DNA of 64,000 nucleotides, taken from the NCBI GenBank assembly GCA_036526255.1, contig DATCYW010000079.1, positions 17,445 through 81,444 of the forward strand, given 5' to 3'. The position numbers and the translations under genes were made by a program. Shown here piece after piece: positions 1 through 9,572 of the stretch; position 1 is the first letter of the stretch; every line of letters begins with the position of its first letter. The notes below the pieces were generated by a model. That model saw nothing but the letters and a program-made list of their open reading frames with translations, ran no database searches and had not been told where the DNA came from. Source of the DNA: Malonomonas sp036526255. Lineage in GTDB: Bacteria; Desulfobacterota; Desulfuromonadia; Desulfuromonadales; Geopsychrobacteraceae.

Positions 1-2
1 CC

Positions 3-794
3 ATGCCGGCAGGTGGTTCTTTTAACTGGGTCAAGACCATGGACAGCACCGGTCACAACGTTTCTGACCTTGGAATCGCGGTTGACGTTGCGTTGAATGA
101 GCAGCCTCCGGGCTTTGATGAGACCATCAATACCGATATTAACGGTGGTGTCAACGCCTGGTCGACTCAATTGACCTGTGCTGGTACCAATGGTTGCCAT
201 GGTGACCATACCACTGGTGACGTGTTTAATGCTGTTAAGGGTGCCCACCATGACAATGCCGGTGGCAATCTTACGACTGCTACGACCGTCGGAAACAGCT
301 ACCGCTTCCTGTTAGGGATCAAGGGTGGCGAGGATGATGACTGGGAGCAAACAGTTTCTGCGACCGATCACAACGTCTACTATGGTGCAGCACGGACCAC
401 GACTACGCCTAATCCAACTGACACCATTAGTTCGCTCTGTGCTCAGTGTCACGGCAAGTTCCACTCCGGTGTTGACATCGGTGGTGGCAATATGAGCAGC
501 CCTTGGGTTCGTCACCCGACCGATATCAACATGGTTGCTGTCGGTGGTGAATACGCTGCCTATGTCTATAACGTTGAAGCACCTGTTGCGCTGAGCACTC
601 TGCCTGCTGCTGTCAACGATGCAACCAGCTACGCCAGTGAGAAGATTGTCACCTGTGTCTCTTGTCACCGTGCACATGGTTCTGACCAGCCTGACCTGCT
701 GCGTTGGGATTACGGCGTGATGAACGCTGGTACTGTCACTGCTGCTGCCGGTACCGGTTGTTTCCGCTGTCACACGACTAAAGACGGTATCTAA
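3..794 (+). CDS. Multiheme c-type cytochrome, C-terminal part (5' truncated by window edge)
   Basis: The reading frame is open to the window edge, so the true start and signal peptide lie upstream. Three canonical heme c attachment motifs are visible: CAQCH at residue 146, CVSCH at 218 and CFRCH at 253. A wider CX5CH motif (CAGTNGCH) lies at residue 59 and may be an atypical heme site. Long Thr/Ser/Gly-rich stretches separate the motifs, as in secreted or outer-surface multiheme cytochromes of Geobacter-type metal reducers. The probable role is extracytoplasmic electron transfer, and redox partners cannot be inferred from sequence. A Rho-independent terminator follows at once, so it is the last gene of its transcript. 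The specific cytochrome family was not recognised. Confidence 0.85.
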   Translation: MPAGGSFNWVKTMDSTGHNVSDLGIAVDVALNEQPPGFDETINTDINGGVNAWSTQLTCAGTNGCHGDHTTGDVFNAVKGAHHDNAGGNLTTATTVGNSYRFLLGIKGGEDDDWEQTVSATDHNVYYGAARTTTTPNPTDTISSLCAQCHGKFHSGVDIGGGNMSSPWVRHPTDINMVAVGGEYAAYVYNVEAPVALSTLPAAVNDATSYASEKIVTCVSCHRAHGSDQPDLLRWDYGVMNAGTVTAAAGTGCFRCHTTKDGI

Positions 795-819
795 TACTGT
801 CAGTTGGTTGAGATGTAGT

Positions 820-849
820 AAAAGGTCGGCCTTCGGGTCGACCTTTTTT
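820..849 (+). terminator. Rho-independent terminator after the multiheme cytochrome
   Basis: The inverted repeat AAGGTCGGCC / GGTCGACCTT is closed by a TTCG tetraloop and followed by seven Ts, about 30 bases after the stop codon. Confidence 0.9.
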
Positions 850-986
850 TCTTAAAAACCATTTCGGCTTTAGAGTTGCCGTGCTACGTCGACTCTGCTA
901 GATTGCAAAAAGTTTATGTTTGTTGCGCCTGTGTGTTGTTGCTGAGGTGGATTCCTGTTGTTGGGTGACAAGCAACCTGGCGCCTG

Positions 987-2156
987 ATGGAGATTTCATT
1001 GAACTTCAAGGGAATGGTAATCCTTTCATATTGTTTGTTGCTGCCTTTTACGAGTATGGCGGCAGAAAATCCCTGCCTTGTTTGTCATGAAGAGGTTGCG
1101 CAAAAGGGGCGCAGTGGTCGTTACGTTCATCACCCTTTTCTGCAAGGAGACTGTGGTCAGTGCCATGTTGCTGGTCAAAGTGTCACTGCTCCTTTGAAAA
1201 AAACTCCCCTGTCTATTGCAAAGAAAAAGCAGGAAAAAATCCGCTGGTTTCAGACTGTCTCCGGCAGGGAGCAGGAACATTGGCTGCGGCTGCCGACTGA
1301 TAAGCTGACCTCTGGCCTGTATCTCAGGGCAACGGATGGCCGAATGCGCAGTCCAGTGCAGGAGGTTAAACTTCCAGACAGTGGTCGCTTGCCGCAGAAG
1401 CTGAATGATAATCAGGCCCCGCAGCAATCGGGGATAAGCGTTGCTGATGTTCGCCGAGGAATCAGTACGACTGCTACCTTGCAGTGGGAGACTGATGAGT
1501 ATACAGATGCTACCCTGCACTACGGGGTTAAGGATCTGCGCTCGGTCATCAACGATCGTCGTCTGGCCCGTCGTCATTCTCAGGTGCTGCTCGGTCTAGA
1601 CGCGGATAAGGTTTACCAATATCAAATTATTTCTCATGATTTGCATGGTAATGAAACCCGCTCGCCGGTCTTGGAATTTTCGACTGCTGAATCTTTTTTG
1701 TCCGAGGATGCTTACTACAGTGACAAGAGCACACTCTCAGGCGATATTGATTTGCGGTGGGAGTTGTTTCGGGTTAAAGATGACTACCTGTTGGTGGTCA
1801 AGGCGGATCGGCCAGTTTCTTTGTCCTTGGGCGCTGAAAACATAGAGCAGACTCTGAACACCGTAGAGCGGCAGGTTGCGTCGACCGAGAACTTTTCACA
1901 CCCGATCTTGAAAAGCTCGTTCGATACCAATGTCACCGTCTGTAAGGCATGTCATCAGGGCGTTCGTGAGGAATATTCTCACCCGATCAATGTGCGGCCA
2001 CGTGTCGGTATGGTTATTCCTAAAGAGTATCCATTGCTTCCCGATGGCAAAATCAGTTGTATGTCATGCCATGCCAATCATGCCTCGGGTAACGAATATC
2101 GTCTATTGAAGTCAGGTAAGGCCGATTTGTGCCGCGGTTGTCATAAGGATTATTAG
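987..2156 (+). CDS. Pentaheme c-type cytochrome with fibronectin-like middle domain
   Basis: A 389-residue exported protein with a hydrophobic signal segment at about residues 8-25 ending near AAEN. Five heme c motifs are visible: CLVCH (30) and CGQCH (56) near the N-terminus, and CKACH (319), CMSCH (358) and CRGCH (382) near the C-terminus. The spacing resembles paired-CXXCH cytochromes. The roughly 180-residue heme-free middle (about 145-240, with ATLQWETDE and YQYQIISHD) looks like a fibronectin type III/purple-phosphatase-like beta sandwich. It is probably periplasmic or outer-membrane associated and carries electrons. The start is uncertain: no clear ribosome site precedes ATG 987, and TTG 999 or ATG 1014 are alternatives. 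The HAMP gene follows after 32 bases. Confidence 0.85.
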   Translation: MEISLNFKGMVILSYCLLLPFTSMAAENPCLVCHEEVAQKGRSGRYVHHPFLQGDCGQCHVAGQSVTAPLKKTPLSIAKKKQEKIRWFQTVSGREQEHWLRLPTDKLTSGLYLRATDGRMRSPVQEVKLPDSGRLPQKLNDNQAPQQSGISVADVRRGISTTATLQWETDEYTDATLHYGVKDLRSVINDRRLARRHSQVLLGLDADKVYQYQIISHDLHGNETRSPVLEFSTAESFLSEDAYYSDKSTLSGDIDLRWELFRVKDDYLLVVKADRPVSLSLGAENIEQTLNTVERQVASTENFSHPILKSSFDTNVTVCKACHQGVREEYSHPINVRPRVGMVIPKEYPLLPDGKISCMSCHANHASGNEYRLLKSGKADLCRGCHKDY

Positions 2157-2188
2157 ACAGTTGTTAACGTTAGAGTATGGGGGTGTAG

Positions 2189-2740
2189 ATGGATAGTAAA
2201 CCGTCATTTAAGGATCGCAAAAAACTGAACCTGAAGGTCAAGCATGAGTTTCAGCGCTGGTTGTTGAAGCAGGTTCTGGTTGCGGTCGTATTGAGTGCGG
2301 TGATTGCGGCGGTTGTTCTGTACTTTTATGCCCGTCAGGAAGTCATTGACTCTTTTTTTGATGCGCATGTAAAGATTCGCCGGGTCAGCGACTTGTTGCT
2401 GCCGGTCATTGCTGCCGCATCGGCAGTCAGTCTCTGTGTCGGGATTTTTCTGGCCATGTTTCTGCCACAAAAAATTGCTGGGCCTATTTATCGCATTGAG
2501 CGTGATTTGCGGGCAATTGAAAGCGGCGATCTGACCACTAAGGTGCAGTTGCGTACTGAAGATACTTTGCAGGACTTTGCTGAAACGGTCAGTCAGACGG
2601 TCGGTGCTGTCAGAGGGCGCGTCAGTGCCGTAAAAGACAACTGCCGACAGTTGGAGTTGGCGATTGTTGCCGGGGATAAGGAAAAGATTGCTGCGCTCCT
2701 TGCAGTGCAAAAAGAGCAGTTCGAGAAGCTGAAAACCTAA
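2189..2740 (+). CDS. Membrane protein with two TM helices and a HAMP domain
   Basis: 183 residues. Hydrophobic helices at about 28-48 and 70-92 flank a short periplasmic loop. The segment after PQKIAGPIYRIERDL has the proline-containing start and heptad pattern of a HAMP linker (about 93-145), followed by a short amphipathic helix. No kinase, methyl-accepting or cyclase output domain is present, so this is a HAMP-only protein. It lies 32 bases behind the pentaheme cytochrome and is probably co-transcribed, suggesting a role in sensing or organising that cytochrome (inference). The domain assignment is fairly safe; the function is unknown. Confidence 0.7.
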   Translation: MDSKPSFKDRKKLNLKVKHEFQRWLLKQVLVAVVLSAVIAAVVLYFYARQEVIDSFFDAHVKIRRVSDLLLPVIAAASAVSLCVGIFLAMFLPQKIAGPIYRIERDLRAIESGDLTTKVQLRTEDTLQDFAETVSQTVGAVRGRVSAVKDNCRQLELAIVAGDKEKIAALLAVQKEQFEKLKT

Positions 2741-2807
2741 AGCTGGACACTGCTGCATTCTTGGTGATATAGAATCTTTTTTTATCCTGACAATCAAGGG
2801 ACTAAAT

Positions 2808-3674
2808 TTGGCCAGACGTTTTACCATCATGATTCTCCCTGAGGGGAGTACCAAGGTTCGCAAGGTTCGCCTTTCACGCTGGGCGCTGTCCACTGCAGTG
2901 GCTTTGTGCTGTCTTTTATCCGGATTGTTTTTCTACCTTCTTTACGCATATCAGGAGACCGCTGTTGATCTGGCCGAGTTGGGCCGGCTGCGTAATGAAA
3001 ATGCCCAGCAGCGTCTGGATTTGCAGCGCCTGACGGCTGGCCTTGGCGATCTGCAGCACGAAATGTTTCTACTTACCGAAAATGAGGCGCGAGTCAGGCA
3101 GTTGGCCAATCTGGACCGTTCGCCACAAACGATTCCGGTTGCTATGGGCGGGATGCCTGAAGCGATCAATGATGAAAGCCTCGATCTTGTTCAGCAGCGC
3201 ATCGATTTCCTGCAGCTGGCAATAGATCTGCGCCGCCAGAGTCAGGAAGAGGTCCGCAATCTACTGAACGATCAGGTCTCTTTAAGTCGTGCAACGCCCG
3301 GCGGCTGGCCGACCAAGGGGTGGCTGACATCGTCGTTCGGAATGCGGGATCTCTCTGGGAACGGCAAGAGTCGCATTCATGAAGGGCTTGATATTGCAGC
3401 CAATATCGGTACGCCGGTTACGGCAACAGCTGATGGGGTTGTTGCGCGGGTCGAATATCTGCCGGCTTATGGGAAGATGGTTGTTCTCGATCACGGCTAC
3501 GGTTATCGGACCCTGTTCGCCCATAATTCGCGCATCCTGGTGAAGTCAGGGCAGCGCGTCGTGCGGGGTGAGCGGATTGCCGAAGTTGGTAATACCGGCC
3601 GCTCCACCGGATCGCATCTGCATTATGAAGTCCTCCTCAACGGTGTGCCGATAGATCCGCGTAAATTCCTCTAG
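2808..3674 (+). CDS. M23-family (LytM) metallopeptidase, membrane anchored
   Basis: 288 residues starting at TTG 2808, preceded by AAGGGA at a 7-base spacing. The resulting N-terminus MARRFTIMILPEG matches the usual start of this family. One TM helix (about 27-49) is followed by a coiled-coil stalk (about 52-150) and a C-terminal peptidase M23 domain (about 165-288). The zinc-site motifs are HEGLD (HxxxD) and GSHLHYE (HxH), so it looks catalytically competent rather than a degenerate EnvC/NlpD type. It probably cleaves peptidoglycan cross-bridges in the periplasm during growth or division. It stands alone between the cytochrome group and secA. Confidence 0.88.
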   Translation: MARRFTIMILPEGSTKVRKVRLSRWALSTAVALCCLLSGLFFYLLYAYQETAVDLAELGRLRNENAQQRLDLQRLTAGLGDLQHEMFLLTENEARVRQLANLDRSPQTIPVAMGGMPEAINDESLDLVQQRIDFLQLAIDLRRQSQEEVRNLLNDQVSLSRATPGGWPTKGWLTSSFGMRDLSGNGKSRIHEGLDIAANIGTPVTATADGVVARVEYLPAYGKMVVLDHGYGYRTLFAHNSRILVKSGQRVVRGERIAEVGNTGRSTGSHLHYEVLLNGVPIDPRKFL

Positions 3675-3818
3675 CAGTTTCCTTTATAGTCTCTTTGCGG
3701 TTAATCCTTTTTCTCCTCTGCTGGTTTCAGTCTTTTATCTGGTGTCAACACTTGCTGACAGGGGTGCGGAATCTCTTTGTAACCTCAGTTAAATACAATG
3801 TTTTTCAGCTGTTCAGGC

Positions 3819-3848
3819 TTGTTCGGTCTGCTTTCTGTGTGCTAGTAT
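3819..3848 (+). promoter_or_regulatory. Candidate sigma-70 promoter for secA
   Basis: TTGTTC (3819-3824) and TAGTAT (3843-3848) are separated by 18 bases, about 100 bases upstream of the chosen secA start. This is a match by eye only. Confidence 0.4.
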
Positions 3849-3950
3849 GGCGCCGGCCTAATTAACCAGAAGCTGTTTTGAAATTATCCACACACCCTTC
3901 ATCCGAAAAACGTAGCAGCCATGCTGCACGATCTCTGGAGTTCCATAAAT

Positions 3951-6641
3951 ATGATCCGTAGTTTAGTTAAAAAAATTGTGGGCAGTAAGAATGAACGCGA
4001 GTTGAAAAGACTTCAGGTCCAGGTCGAAAAAATCAATTCTCTCGAGGCAGAGTTCGAGGCGCTTTCAGAGGATCAGTTGAAGGCGAAAACGATTGAATTC
4101 CGTCAGCGATTTAGCGACGGAGAAACATTAGATCAGCTGTTGCCTGAAGCATTCGCTGTCGTCCGTGAGGCCAGTAAGCGGGTTTTGGGGATGCGCCATT
4201 TTGATGTCCAGTTGATCGGTGGCATGGTGCTGCATTCCGGCAAGATTGCCGAAATGAAAACCGGCGAAGGTAAAACCCTGGTGGCCACCTTGCCGACTTA
4301 TCTGAATGCGTTGACTGAAAAAGGCGTTCACGTGGTCACTGTGAACGATTACCTGGCAAGTCGTGATGCTGCATGGATGGGGCAGCTTTACCAGTATCTG
4401 GGGCTGTCGGTCGGTTGCATCGTTCACGGTCTCACCGATGTTCAGCGCAAAGCCGCCTATAATGCGGATATCACCTACGGCACCAACAATGAGTTCGGCT
4501 TTGATTATCTGCGGGATAATATGAAGTTCGATCTCAAGGATTACGCCCAGCGCCCATTGCACTATGCCATCGTCGATGAGGTCGACTCGATCCTGATTGA
4601 CGAAGCCAGAACCCCGCTGATTATTTCCGGCCCCAGCGAAGCATCCAGTGAGCTTTATAATATGGTCAACCAGATCATCCCGCTGCTCAAAAAGGGCGAG
4701 ACGATCGAAGAGCGTGATGGCGCGATCGGCCAGGCGACCAAGCGGCACACCGGCGAGTTCACGGTCGATGAAAAGGCAAAATCGGCAGCGCTGACTGAAG
4801 ATGGCGTGTTGAAAGTCGAGAAACTGCTGAAGGTTGATAACCTGTATGAGCCGAAAAACATTGAACTGCTGCACCATGTCAATCAGGCTCTCAAGGCTCA
4901 TGCCCTGTTCAAGCGGGATGTCGATTACGTCGTCAAGGACGGCGAAGTTCAGATCGTCGATGAATTTACCGGGCGCTTAATGCCGGGCCGTCGTTGGAGC
5001 GATGGTCTGCATCAGGCGGTGGAAGCAAAGGAAGGGGTGAAAATCGAAAGCGAAAACCAGACGCTGGCGACCATCACCTTTCAGAATTATTTCCGGATGT
5101 ACGAAAAACTGTCCGGGATGACCGGTACCGCTGATACAGAGGCAGTCGAATTCGGTCAGATCTATAAGCTTGAGGTTGTGGTCATTCCGACCAATCGCCC
5201 GATGCAACGGATCGATAAAGCCGATGTGATCTACAAGACTGAGAAAGAGAAATTCCTCGCGGTCATCGAGGATATCGTCGAATGCCATAAGCTCGGTCAG
5301 CCGGTTCTGGTCGGCACGATCTCGATTGAAAAGTCAGAAATTCTTGCTGCACAGCTGAAAAAACGCGGGGTCCCGCACAATGTACTAAACGCCAAGCAGC
5401 ACGAACGTGAAGCCATGATCGTGGCACAGGCTGGGCGCAAAGGTGCTGTAACCATCGCGACCAACATGGCCGGACGCGGTACCGATATTGTGCTGGGCGG
5501 TAATCCTGAAATGATGGCGCGCGCCGAAGCGGCCAGCGCTGAAGATCCTGAAGCCGCCTACCTTGAGGCGCTGCCGCGCTTCGAGGTCAGCTGTAAGGCT
5601 GAACGGCAGGAAGTCCTCGACGCCGGCGGCTTTTATATCCTCGGTACCGAACGGCATGAATCCCGCCGTATTGACAATCAGTTGCGGGGCCGTTCAGGCC
5701 GTCAGGGCGATCCGGGCAAGAGTCATTTTTACTTGAGCCTGGAGGATGATCTGCTGCGGATTTTCGGTTCGCAGCGGGTTGCTTATGTCATGGAAAAACT
5801 GAAAATCCCCGAAGGCGAGCCGATCGAACACGGGATTATCAGCAAAGCTATTGAAAATGCGCAGAAAAAGGTCGAGGCTCATAACTTCGAAATCCGCAAG
5901 CATCTGATAGAATATGACGATGTCATGAACCGCCAGCGCGAAGTGATCTACACGCAGCGTCGCGAAGTTCTCAGCGGTGAAAATCTGAAAGAGACCGTCG
6001 ATGGCATCGCCAGCGAAACTATTGAGGATATGATCGCCTCCTTCTGCCCGGAGAAAACTTCGGCCAGCGAGTGGGACTGGGAGCGCCTGAACGAAGATTT
6101 TGGTAATCAGTTCGCTTTTCTGCCGGACCTGAGCTCGCTCGATCTGCAGAAAACAACCCGCTCAGAACTGGAGCAGCTGTTAAAAGCGCAGGCTGAAGGG
6201 CGGCTGCTGGCCAAAGAAGAAGACTTTACTCCGCCAATCATGCTGCAGCTGATGCGCTACCTGTTGCTGCAGACCATCGATTCGCAGTGGAAAGATCACC
6301 TGCTTTCAATCGACCATCTCAAAGAAGGGATTGGTCTGCGCGGCTATGGGCAGAAGAACCCCAAGGAAGAATATAAACGTGAAGCCTATGGTCTGTTTAT
6401 GGCGATGATGGGGCGGATTCGGCAGGAAGTTCTGCAGAAACTCTATCGTGTTCAGCTGACGCGTGAAGAAGATGTTGAGCAGATGGAGGCGCAACAACGC
6501 CGCCAACAGTTGACATTGAATCGGGCAGGGGGCGAAGATCAGGTTCGTAAACCGAATACCCGCGATGAAGACAAGGTTGGACGGAACGACCCCTGTTCCT
6601 GTGGCAGTGGTAAAAAGTACAAGAAATGCTGCGGTAAGTAG
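3951..6641 (+). CDS. secA: Preprotein translocase ATPase SecA
   Basis: SecA is the ATP-driven motor that pushes unfolded preproteins through SecYEG. I start it at ATG 3951 (896 residues), with GGAG ten bases upstream and the family N-terminus MIRSLVKKIVGSKNERELK; the in-frame ATG at 3921 has no ribosome site. Visible motifs include the Walker A MKTGEGKT, the DEAD-like IVDEVDSILIDEART, the preprotein cross-linking region, the second ATPase motif AGRGTDIVLGG, and a C-terminal zinc-binding tail with DPCSCGSGKKYKKCCGK (CXCX8CC) that binds SecB or phospholipid. Length and motifs are complete. It is followed 23 bases later by a sensor kinase gene. Confidence 0.98.
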   Translation: MIRSLVKKIVGSKNERELKRLQVQVEKINSLEAEFEALSEDQLKAKTIEFRQRFSDGETLDQLLPEAFAVVREASKRVLGMRHFDVQLIGGMVLHSGKIAEMKTGEGKTLVATLPTYLNALTEKGVHVVTVNDYLASRDAAWMGQLYQYLGLSVGCIVHGLTDVQRKAAYNADITYGTNNEFGFDYLRDNMKFDLKDYAQRPLHYAIVDEVDSILIDEARTPLIISGPSEASSELYNMVNQIIPLLKKGETIEERDGAIGQATKRHTGEFTVDEKAKSAALTEDGVLKVEKLLKVDNLYEPKNIELLHHVNQALKAHALFKRDVDYVVKDGEVQIVDEFTGRLMPGRRWSDGLHQAVEAKEGVKIESENQTLATITFQNYFRMYEKLSGMTGTADTEAVEFGQIYKLEVVVIPTNRPMQRIDKADVIYKTEKEKFLAVIEDIVECHKLGQPVLVGTISIEKSEILAAQLKKRGVPHNVLNAKQHEREAMIVAQAGRKGAVTIATNMAGRGTDIVLGGNPEMMARAEAASAEDPEAAYLEALPRFEVSCKAERQEVLDAGGFYILGTERHESRRIDNQLRGRSGRQGDPGKSHFYLSLEDDLLRIFGSQRVAYVMEKLKIPEGEPIEHGIISKAIENAQKKVEAHNFEIRKHLIEYDDVMNRQREVIYTQRREVLSGENLKETVDGIASETIEDMIASFCPEKTSASEWDWERLNEDFGNQFAFLPDLSSLDLQKTTRSELEQLLKAQAEGRLLAKEEDFTPPIMLQLMRYLLLQTIDSQWKDHLLSIDHLKEGIGLRGYGQKNPKEEYKREAYGLFMAMMGRIRQEVLQKLYRVQLTREEDVEQMEAQQRRQQLTLNRAGGEDQVRKPNTRDEDKVGRNDPCSCGSGKKYKKCCGK

Positions 6642-6664
6642 ATTTTCTACAGGCGAAAAAATCT

Positions 6665-8365
6665 ATGACAAAAAATGATCAGCTGCAAAAGCCAGCAATT
6701 CTTCTGGTCGATGATGTTCCCCTGATCCTGGATCTGTTACAGGATATTCTGGAAGGCCAGGGGTATGCTGTGTTGCGGTCGGAAAAAGGGAGCAATGTCC
6801 CTGAAATTCTCGACCGCGAAGATGTCGCGCTGGTGTTTTGCGATGTTTCACTGCCGGATGTGCATGGCGTCGAAGTTTTACGGATGATCAAGCAACATAC
6901 TCCTGAGGTTCAGGTGATTATGATCTCCGGGCAGCAGGATTTTGATGTGGCCCGTCAGGTGCTGCGTGAGCGAGCGCTCGATTATCTGGTCAAGCCATTC
7001 TCGCAAACCGAGGTTCTTGATGCGGTCAAGCAGGGGCTGGCCGCCTACGAACATGCCGTCCACCAGAGCCAAGCCAGGGTCGAGGCGCAGCGACGTATGT
7101 CGGATCTGGTTCTGCTCAAGCAGATCGGCGAGACGGCTAATTCAGGTGGCGACCTGCAGGAGCTGTTCGATCAGATTCTGGATTCCATCGTCGATTCCGC
7201 CGGCGTAGAAGTGGCCTCGCTGATGTTGCTCAAGCCCGATGGCCTGCTGCATATCGCGTCAGCTCGCGGCCTTTCAGAAAATATCATCAGTTCGGTCCGG
7301 GTTGCTGCCGGAGAAGGTGTCTCCGGTCACGTTCTGGCGACCCGCGAGCCGGTCTTGATCTCCAACCTGCAGCAGGACAGTCGTTTCAAGAGCCTCGTCG
7401 GCGGTGAGCGTTACAGCACCCAATCACTGCTGTCGGTGCCGATTATGGTCCGTGATGAACTGGTCGGGGTTATCAACGTCAACAACAAACTCTCCGCCGA
7501 ATCCTTCGATCTCGAGGATCAGAATCTGCTGGTTGCCATCGCCAATCAGGTTGCGCTGGCGATGGAAAACTTCAAGCTGGTTAACAGCCTGCGTCTGCAG
7601 GCTGATACCCTTGAGCGGACCAACGAGGATCTGGTCCGGCTGAACCGCGCCAGAACCCGGCTGGTCTGTAACCTTTCCCACGAACTGAAGACCCCGCTTA
7701 CCTCGATCATGGGCTATGTCGATCTGGCTCTGACCTTTTACTCCAAGCTTTCCGAGCAGGAATTCAAGGATTATCTCAAGCTGGTGCGCGAAGAGGGGGG
7801 GCGACTGGATAAGCTGATCACCGGAATGCTGAGACTTTTCTCCATCGAGTCCGAACGTGAGATCTGGCGCTGGAAATCGTTCGGGGTCCCATGGTCGATC
7901 GCTGATGCTTTTCAGTACTATGACAAGGCAATGACAGCCAATCATATTGTTGCAGAACTTGAAATACAGGATGATTTACCAGAAGTTTACGGCGATCCGG
8001 AAAAGTTCGGCATGGCCTTTAACTCGTTGATCGACAATGCCACCAAATTTAACCGCGAAGGCGGTCTGGTGCGGGTCGTCGCGGAAACCCGTGATTTTGA
8101 AGGTCTGGAATATGTTTATCTTCAGGTTTTCAATCATGGTCAGACTGTGCCACTAGAGGCGCACGAGACGATTTTCAATTCATACACTCAGTTAGGGAAT
8201 ATTGACACGGAAAAGCCACACGGTGTCGGCATCGGTCTGGCTCTGGTCAAGGTCGTTATCGACCGAATGAAGGGGGATATCTTCCTCGAAAAGGTTGAGG
8301 GTGAAGGCACCTGCTTTGGCTTACTGCTTCCCACCGAAGAAACCTACAACAAGTTGAAGGGGTAG
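6665..8365 (+). CDS. Hybrid sensor: receiver-GAF-histidine kinase
   Basis: 566 cytoplasmic residues with no TM helix. An N-terminal receiver domain (about 10-125) carries the acidic pair in LLVDDVP, the phospho-acceptor in VFCDVSLPD and the LVKPF lysine. A GAF domain (about 165-310) follows, then a short coiled coil, a HisKA domain with the H-box LSHELKTPLTS (about 343) and an HATPase_c domain with N-box NSLIDNATKFN and GVGIGLALVK. The receiver-first order suggests that phosphorylation by another kinase, plus a ligand or redox signal at GAF, gates this kinase. No cognate DNA-binding regulator is adjacent. It is followed 3 bases later by argJ, so they are probably co-transcribed although functionally unrelated. 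Confidence 0.9.
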   Translation: MTKNDQLQKPAILLVDDVPLILDLLQDILEGQGYAVLRSEKGSNVPEILDREDVALVFCDVSLPDVHGVEVLRMIKQHTPEVQVIMISGQQDFDVARQVLRERALDYLVKPFSQTEVLDAVKQGLAAYEHAVHQSQARVEAQRRMSDLVLLKQIGETANSGGDLQELFDQILDSIVDSAGVEVASLMLLKPDGLLHIASARGLSENIISSVRVAAGEGVSGHVLATREPVLISNLQQDSRFKSLVGGERYSTQSLLSVPIMVRDELVGVINVNNKLSAESFDLEDQNLLVAIANQVALAMENFKLVNSLRLQADTLERTNEDLVRLNRARTRLVCNLSHELKTPLTSIMGYVDLALTFYSKLSEQEFKDYLKLVREEGGRLDKLITGMLRLFSIESEREIWRWKSFGVPWSIADAFQYYDKAMTANHIVAELEIQDDLPEVYGDPEKFGMAFNSLIDNATKFNREGGLVRVVAETRDFEGLEYVYLQVFNHGQTVPLEAHETIFNSYTQLGNIDTEKPHGVGIGLALVKVVIDRMKGDIFLEKVEGEGTCFGLLLPTEETYNKLKG

Positions 8366-8368
8366 AGG

Positions 8369-9562
8369 ATGGCTCATTTCGACCTGCCTGCCGGTTATCG
8401 TTTTGCCGGAGTTGCCAGCGGAATTAAAAAGTCCGGTAAGTTGGACCTGGCGCTGATTTGTACTGACCAGCCCGCAGAGTGCGCCGGGGTTTTTACTCGG
8501 AACAAGGTCGTTGCTGCACCATTGTTGCTGACCAAACCGCGAATTGCCAACGGCCGCTGTCAGGCGATTTTGGTGAATAGCGGTAATGCCAATGCCTGTA
8601 CTGGCGAACCGGGTCTGCAGGTCGCACAAGCAACTGGTCGTCTGATTGCGACTGCGCTGAATATCGCAGAAGATCTGGTTGCTGTCGCATCGACCGGGGT
8701 GATCGGTGTGCAGATGCCACTGGCTCCGTTTGAGACCGGCGTGCCTAAGTTGCTTGAGGTCTTGTCTGCAGATCAGGCAGATAGGGTCGCCGAGGCGATC
8801 ATGACCACCGACGCCTACGCAAAAATCGCATCAGCGCGGATCGAGGTTCAGGGTTCTGAATGTCGCATCCTTGGTTTGGCCAAAGGTGCCGGGATGATTC
8901 ATCCGAACATGGCGACCATGCTCGGATTTGTCATGACCGATGCCGCTGTCAGCAGCGAATTTTTAGCATCTGTGCTGCGTGGTGCGGTTGATAACAGCTT
9001 TAACTCGATTACCGTCGACGGTGACACCTCGACCAACGACATGGTTCTGCTGCTGGCAAATGGTGCCAGTGGTGCGCCGCAGATAGTGGCTGGTACACCA
9101 GAAGCGGATCGTTTTACCGAAGCCTTGGGGCGGGTTCTGCTCGATCTGGCAAAAATGATCGTCCGAGATGGTGAAGGAGCGACCAAGCTGGTGCAGATCA
9201 AGGTTACAGGCGCGACCGACAAGCAGGCTGCAAAAACCGCCGCTCGTTCAGTGGCGACATCATCGTTGGTGAAGACCGCTTTTTTCGGCGAAGATGCGAA
9301 CTGGGGCCGGATCATCGCTGCGGTCGGATATTCTGGGATCGACGTAGATCCGGAGCGGATCAATATCAGCTTCAATCAGGTTGCCGTGGTCAAAAATGGT
9401 CTTTCAACCGGACCGGCGTTAGAAGCAGAAGCGACCGCAGTGCTCAAGCTGGATGAGTTCTGTGTGGTTGTCGATCTGCAGCAGGGTGTTGCCGAATCCA
9501 GCTATTACACCTCAGATCTTGGTTTCGAATACGTCAAAATTAACGCAAACTACCGGACCTGA
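8369..9562 (+). CDS. argJ: Bifunctional ornithine acetyltransferase/N-acetylglutamate synthase ArgJ
   Basis: ArgJ transfers the acetyl group from N-acetylornithine to glutamate, recycling acetate in arginine biosynthesis; some members also use acetyl-CoA. The 397-residue length is typical. The self-cleavage site is clear in GMIHPNMATML: the alpha/beta precursor is cut before the nucleophile Thr183. Other family motifs include NSGNANACTG near residue 71 and GEDANWGRI near residue 310. The start ATG 8369 lies 3 bases after the preceding stop, with a ribosome-site-like AAGGGG just upstream. deoC follows with a 10-base gap. Confidence 0.97.
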   Translation: MAHFDLPAGYRFAGVASGIKKSGKLDLALICTDQPAECAGVFTRNKVVAAPLLLTKPRIANGRCQAILVNSGNANACTGEPGLQVAQATGRLIATALNIAEDLVAVASTGVIGVQMPLAPFETGVPKLLEVLSADQADRVAEAIMTTDAYAKIASARIEVQGSECRILGLAKGAGMIHPNMATMLGFVMTDAAVSSEFLASVLRGAVDNSFNSITVDGDTSTNDMVLLLANGASGAPQIVAGTPEADRFTEALGRVLLDLAKMIVRDGEGATKLVQIKVTGATDKQAAKTAARSVATSSLVKTAFFGEDANWGRIIAAVGYSGIDVDPERINISFNQVAVVKNGLSTGPALEAEATAVLKLDEFCVVVDLQQGVAESSYYTSDLGFEYVKINANYRT

Positions 9563-9572
9563 TCGTATTTCA

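Noticed and set aside
795..986. Cyclic-di-GMP (GEMM) riboswitch before the second cytochrome
   Set aside because: Such riboswitches are common ahead of cytochromes in this group, but the characteristic tetraloop-receptor and GCACAGGGCAAACC-like core are not present.
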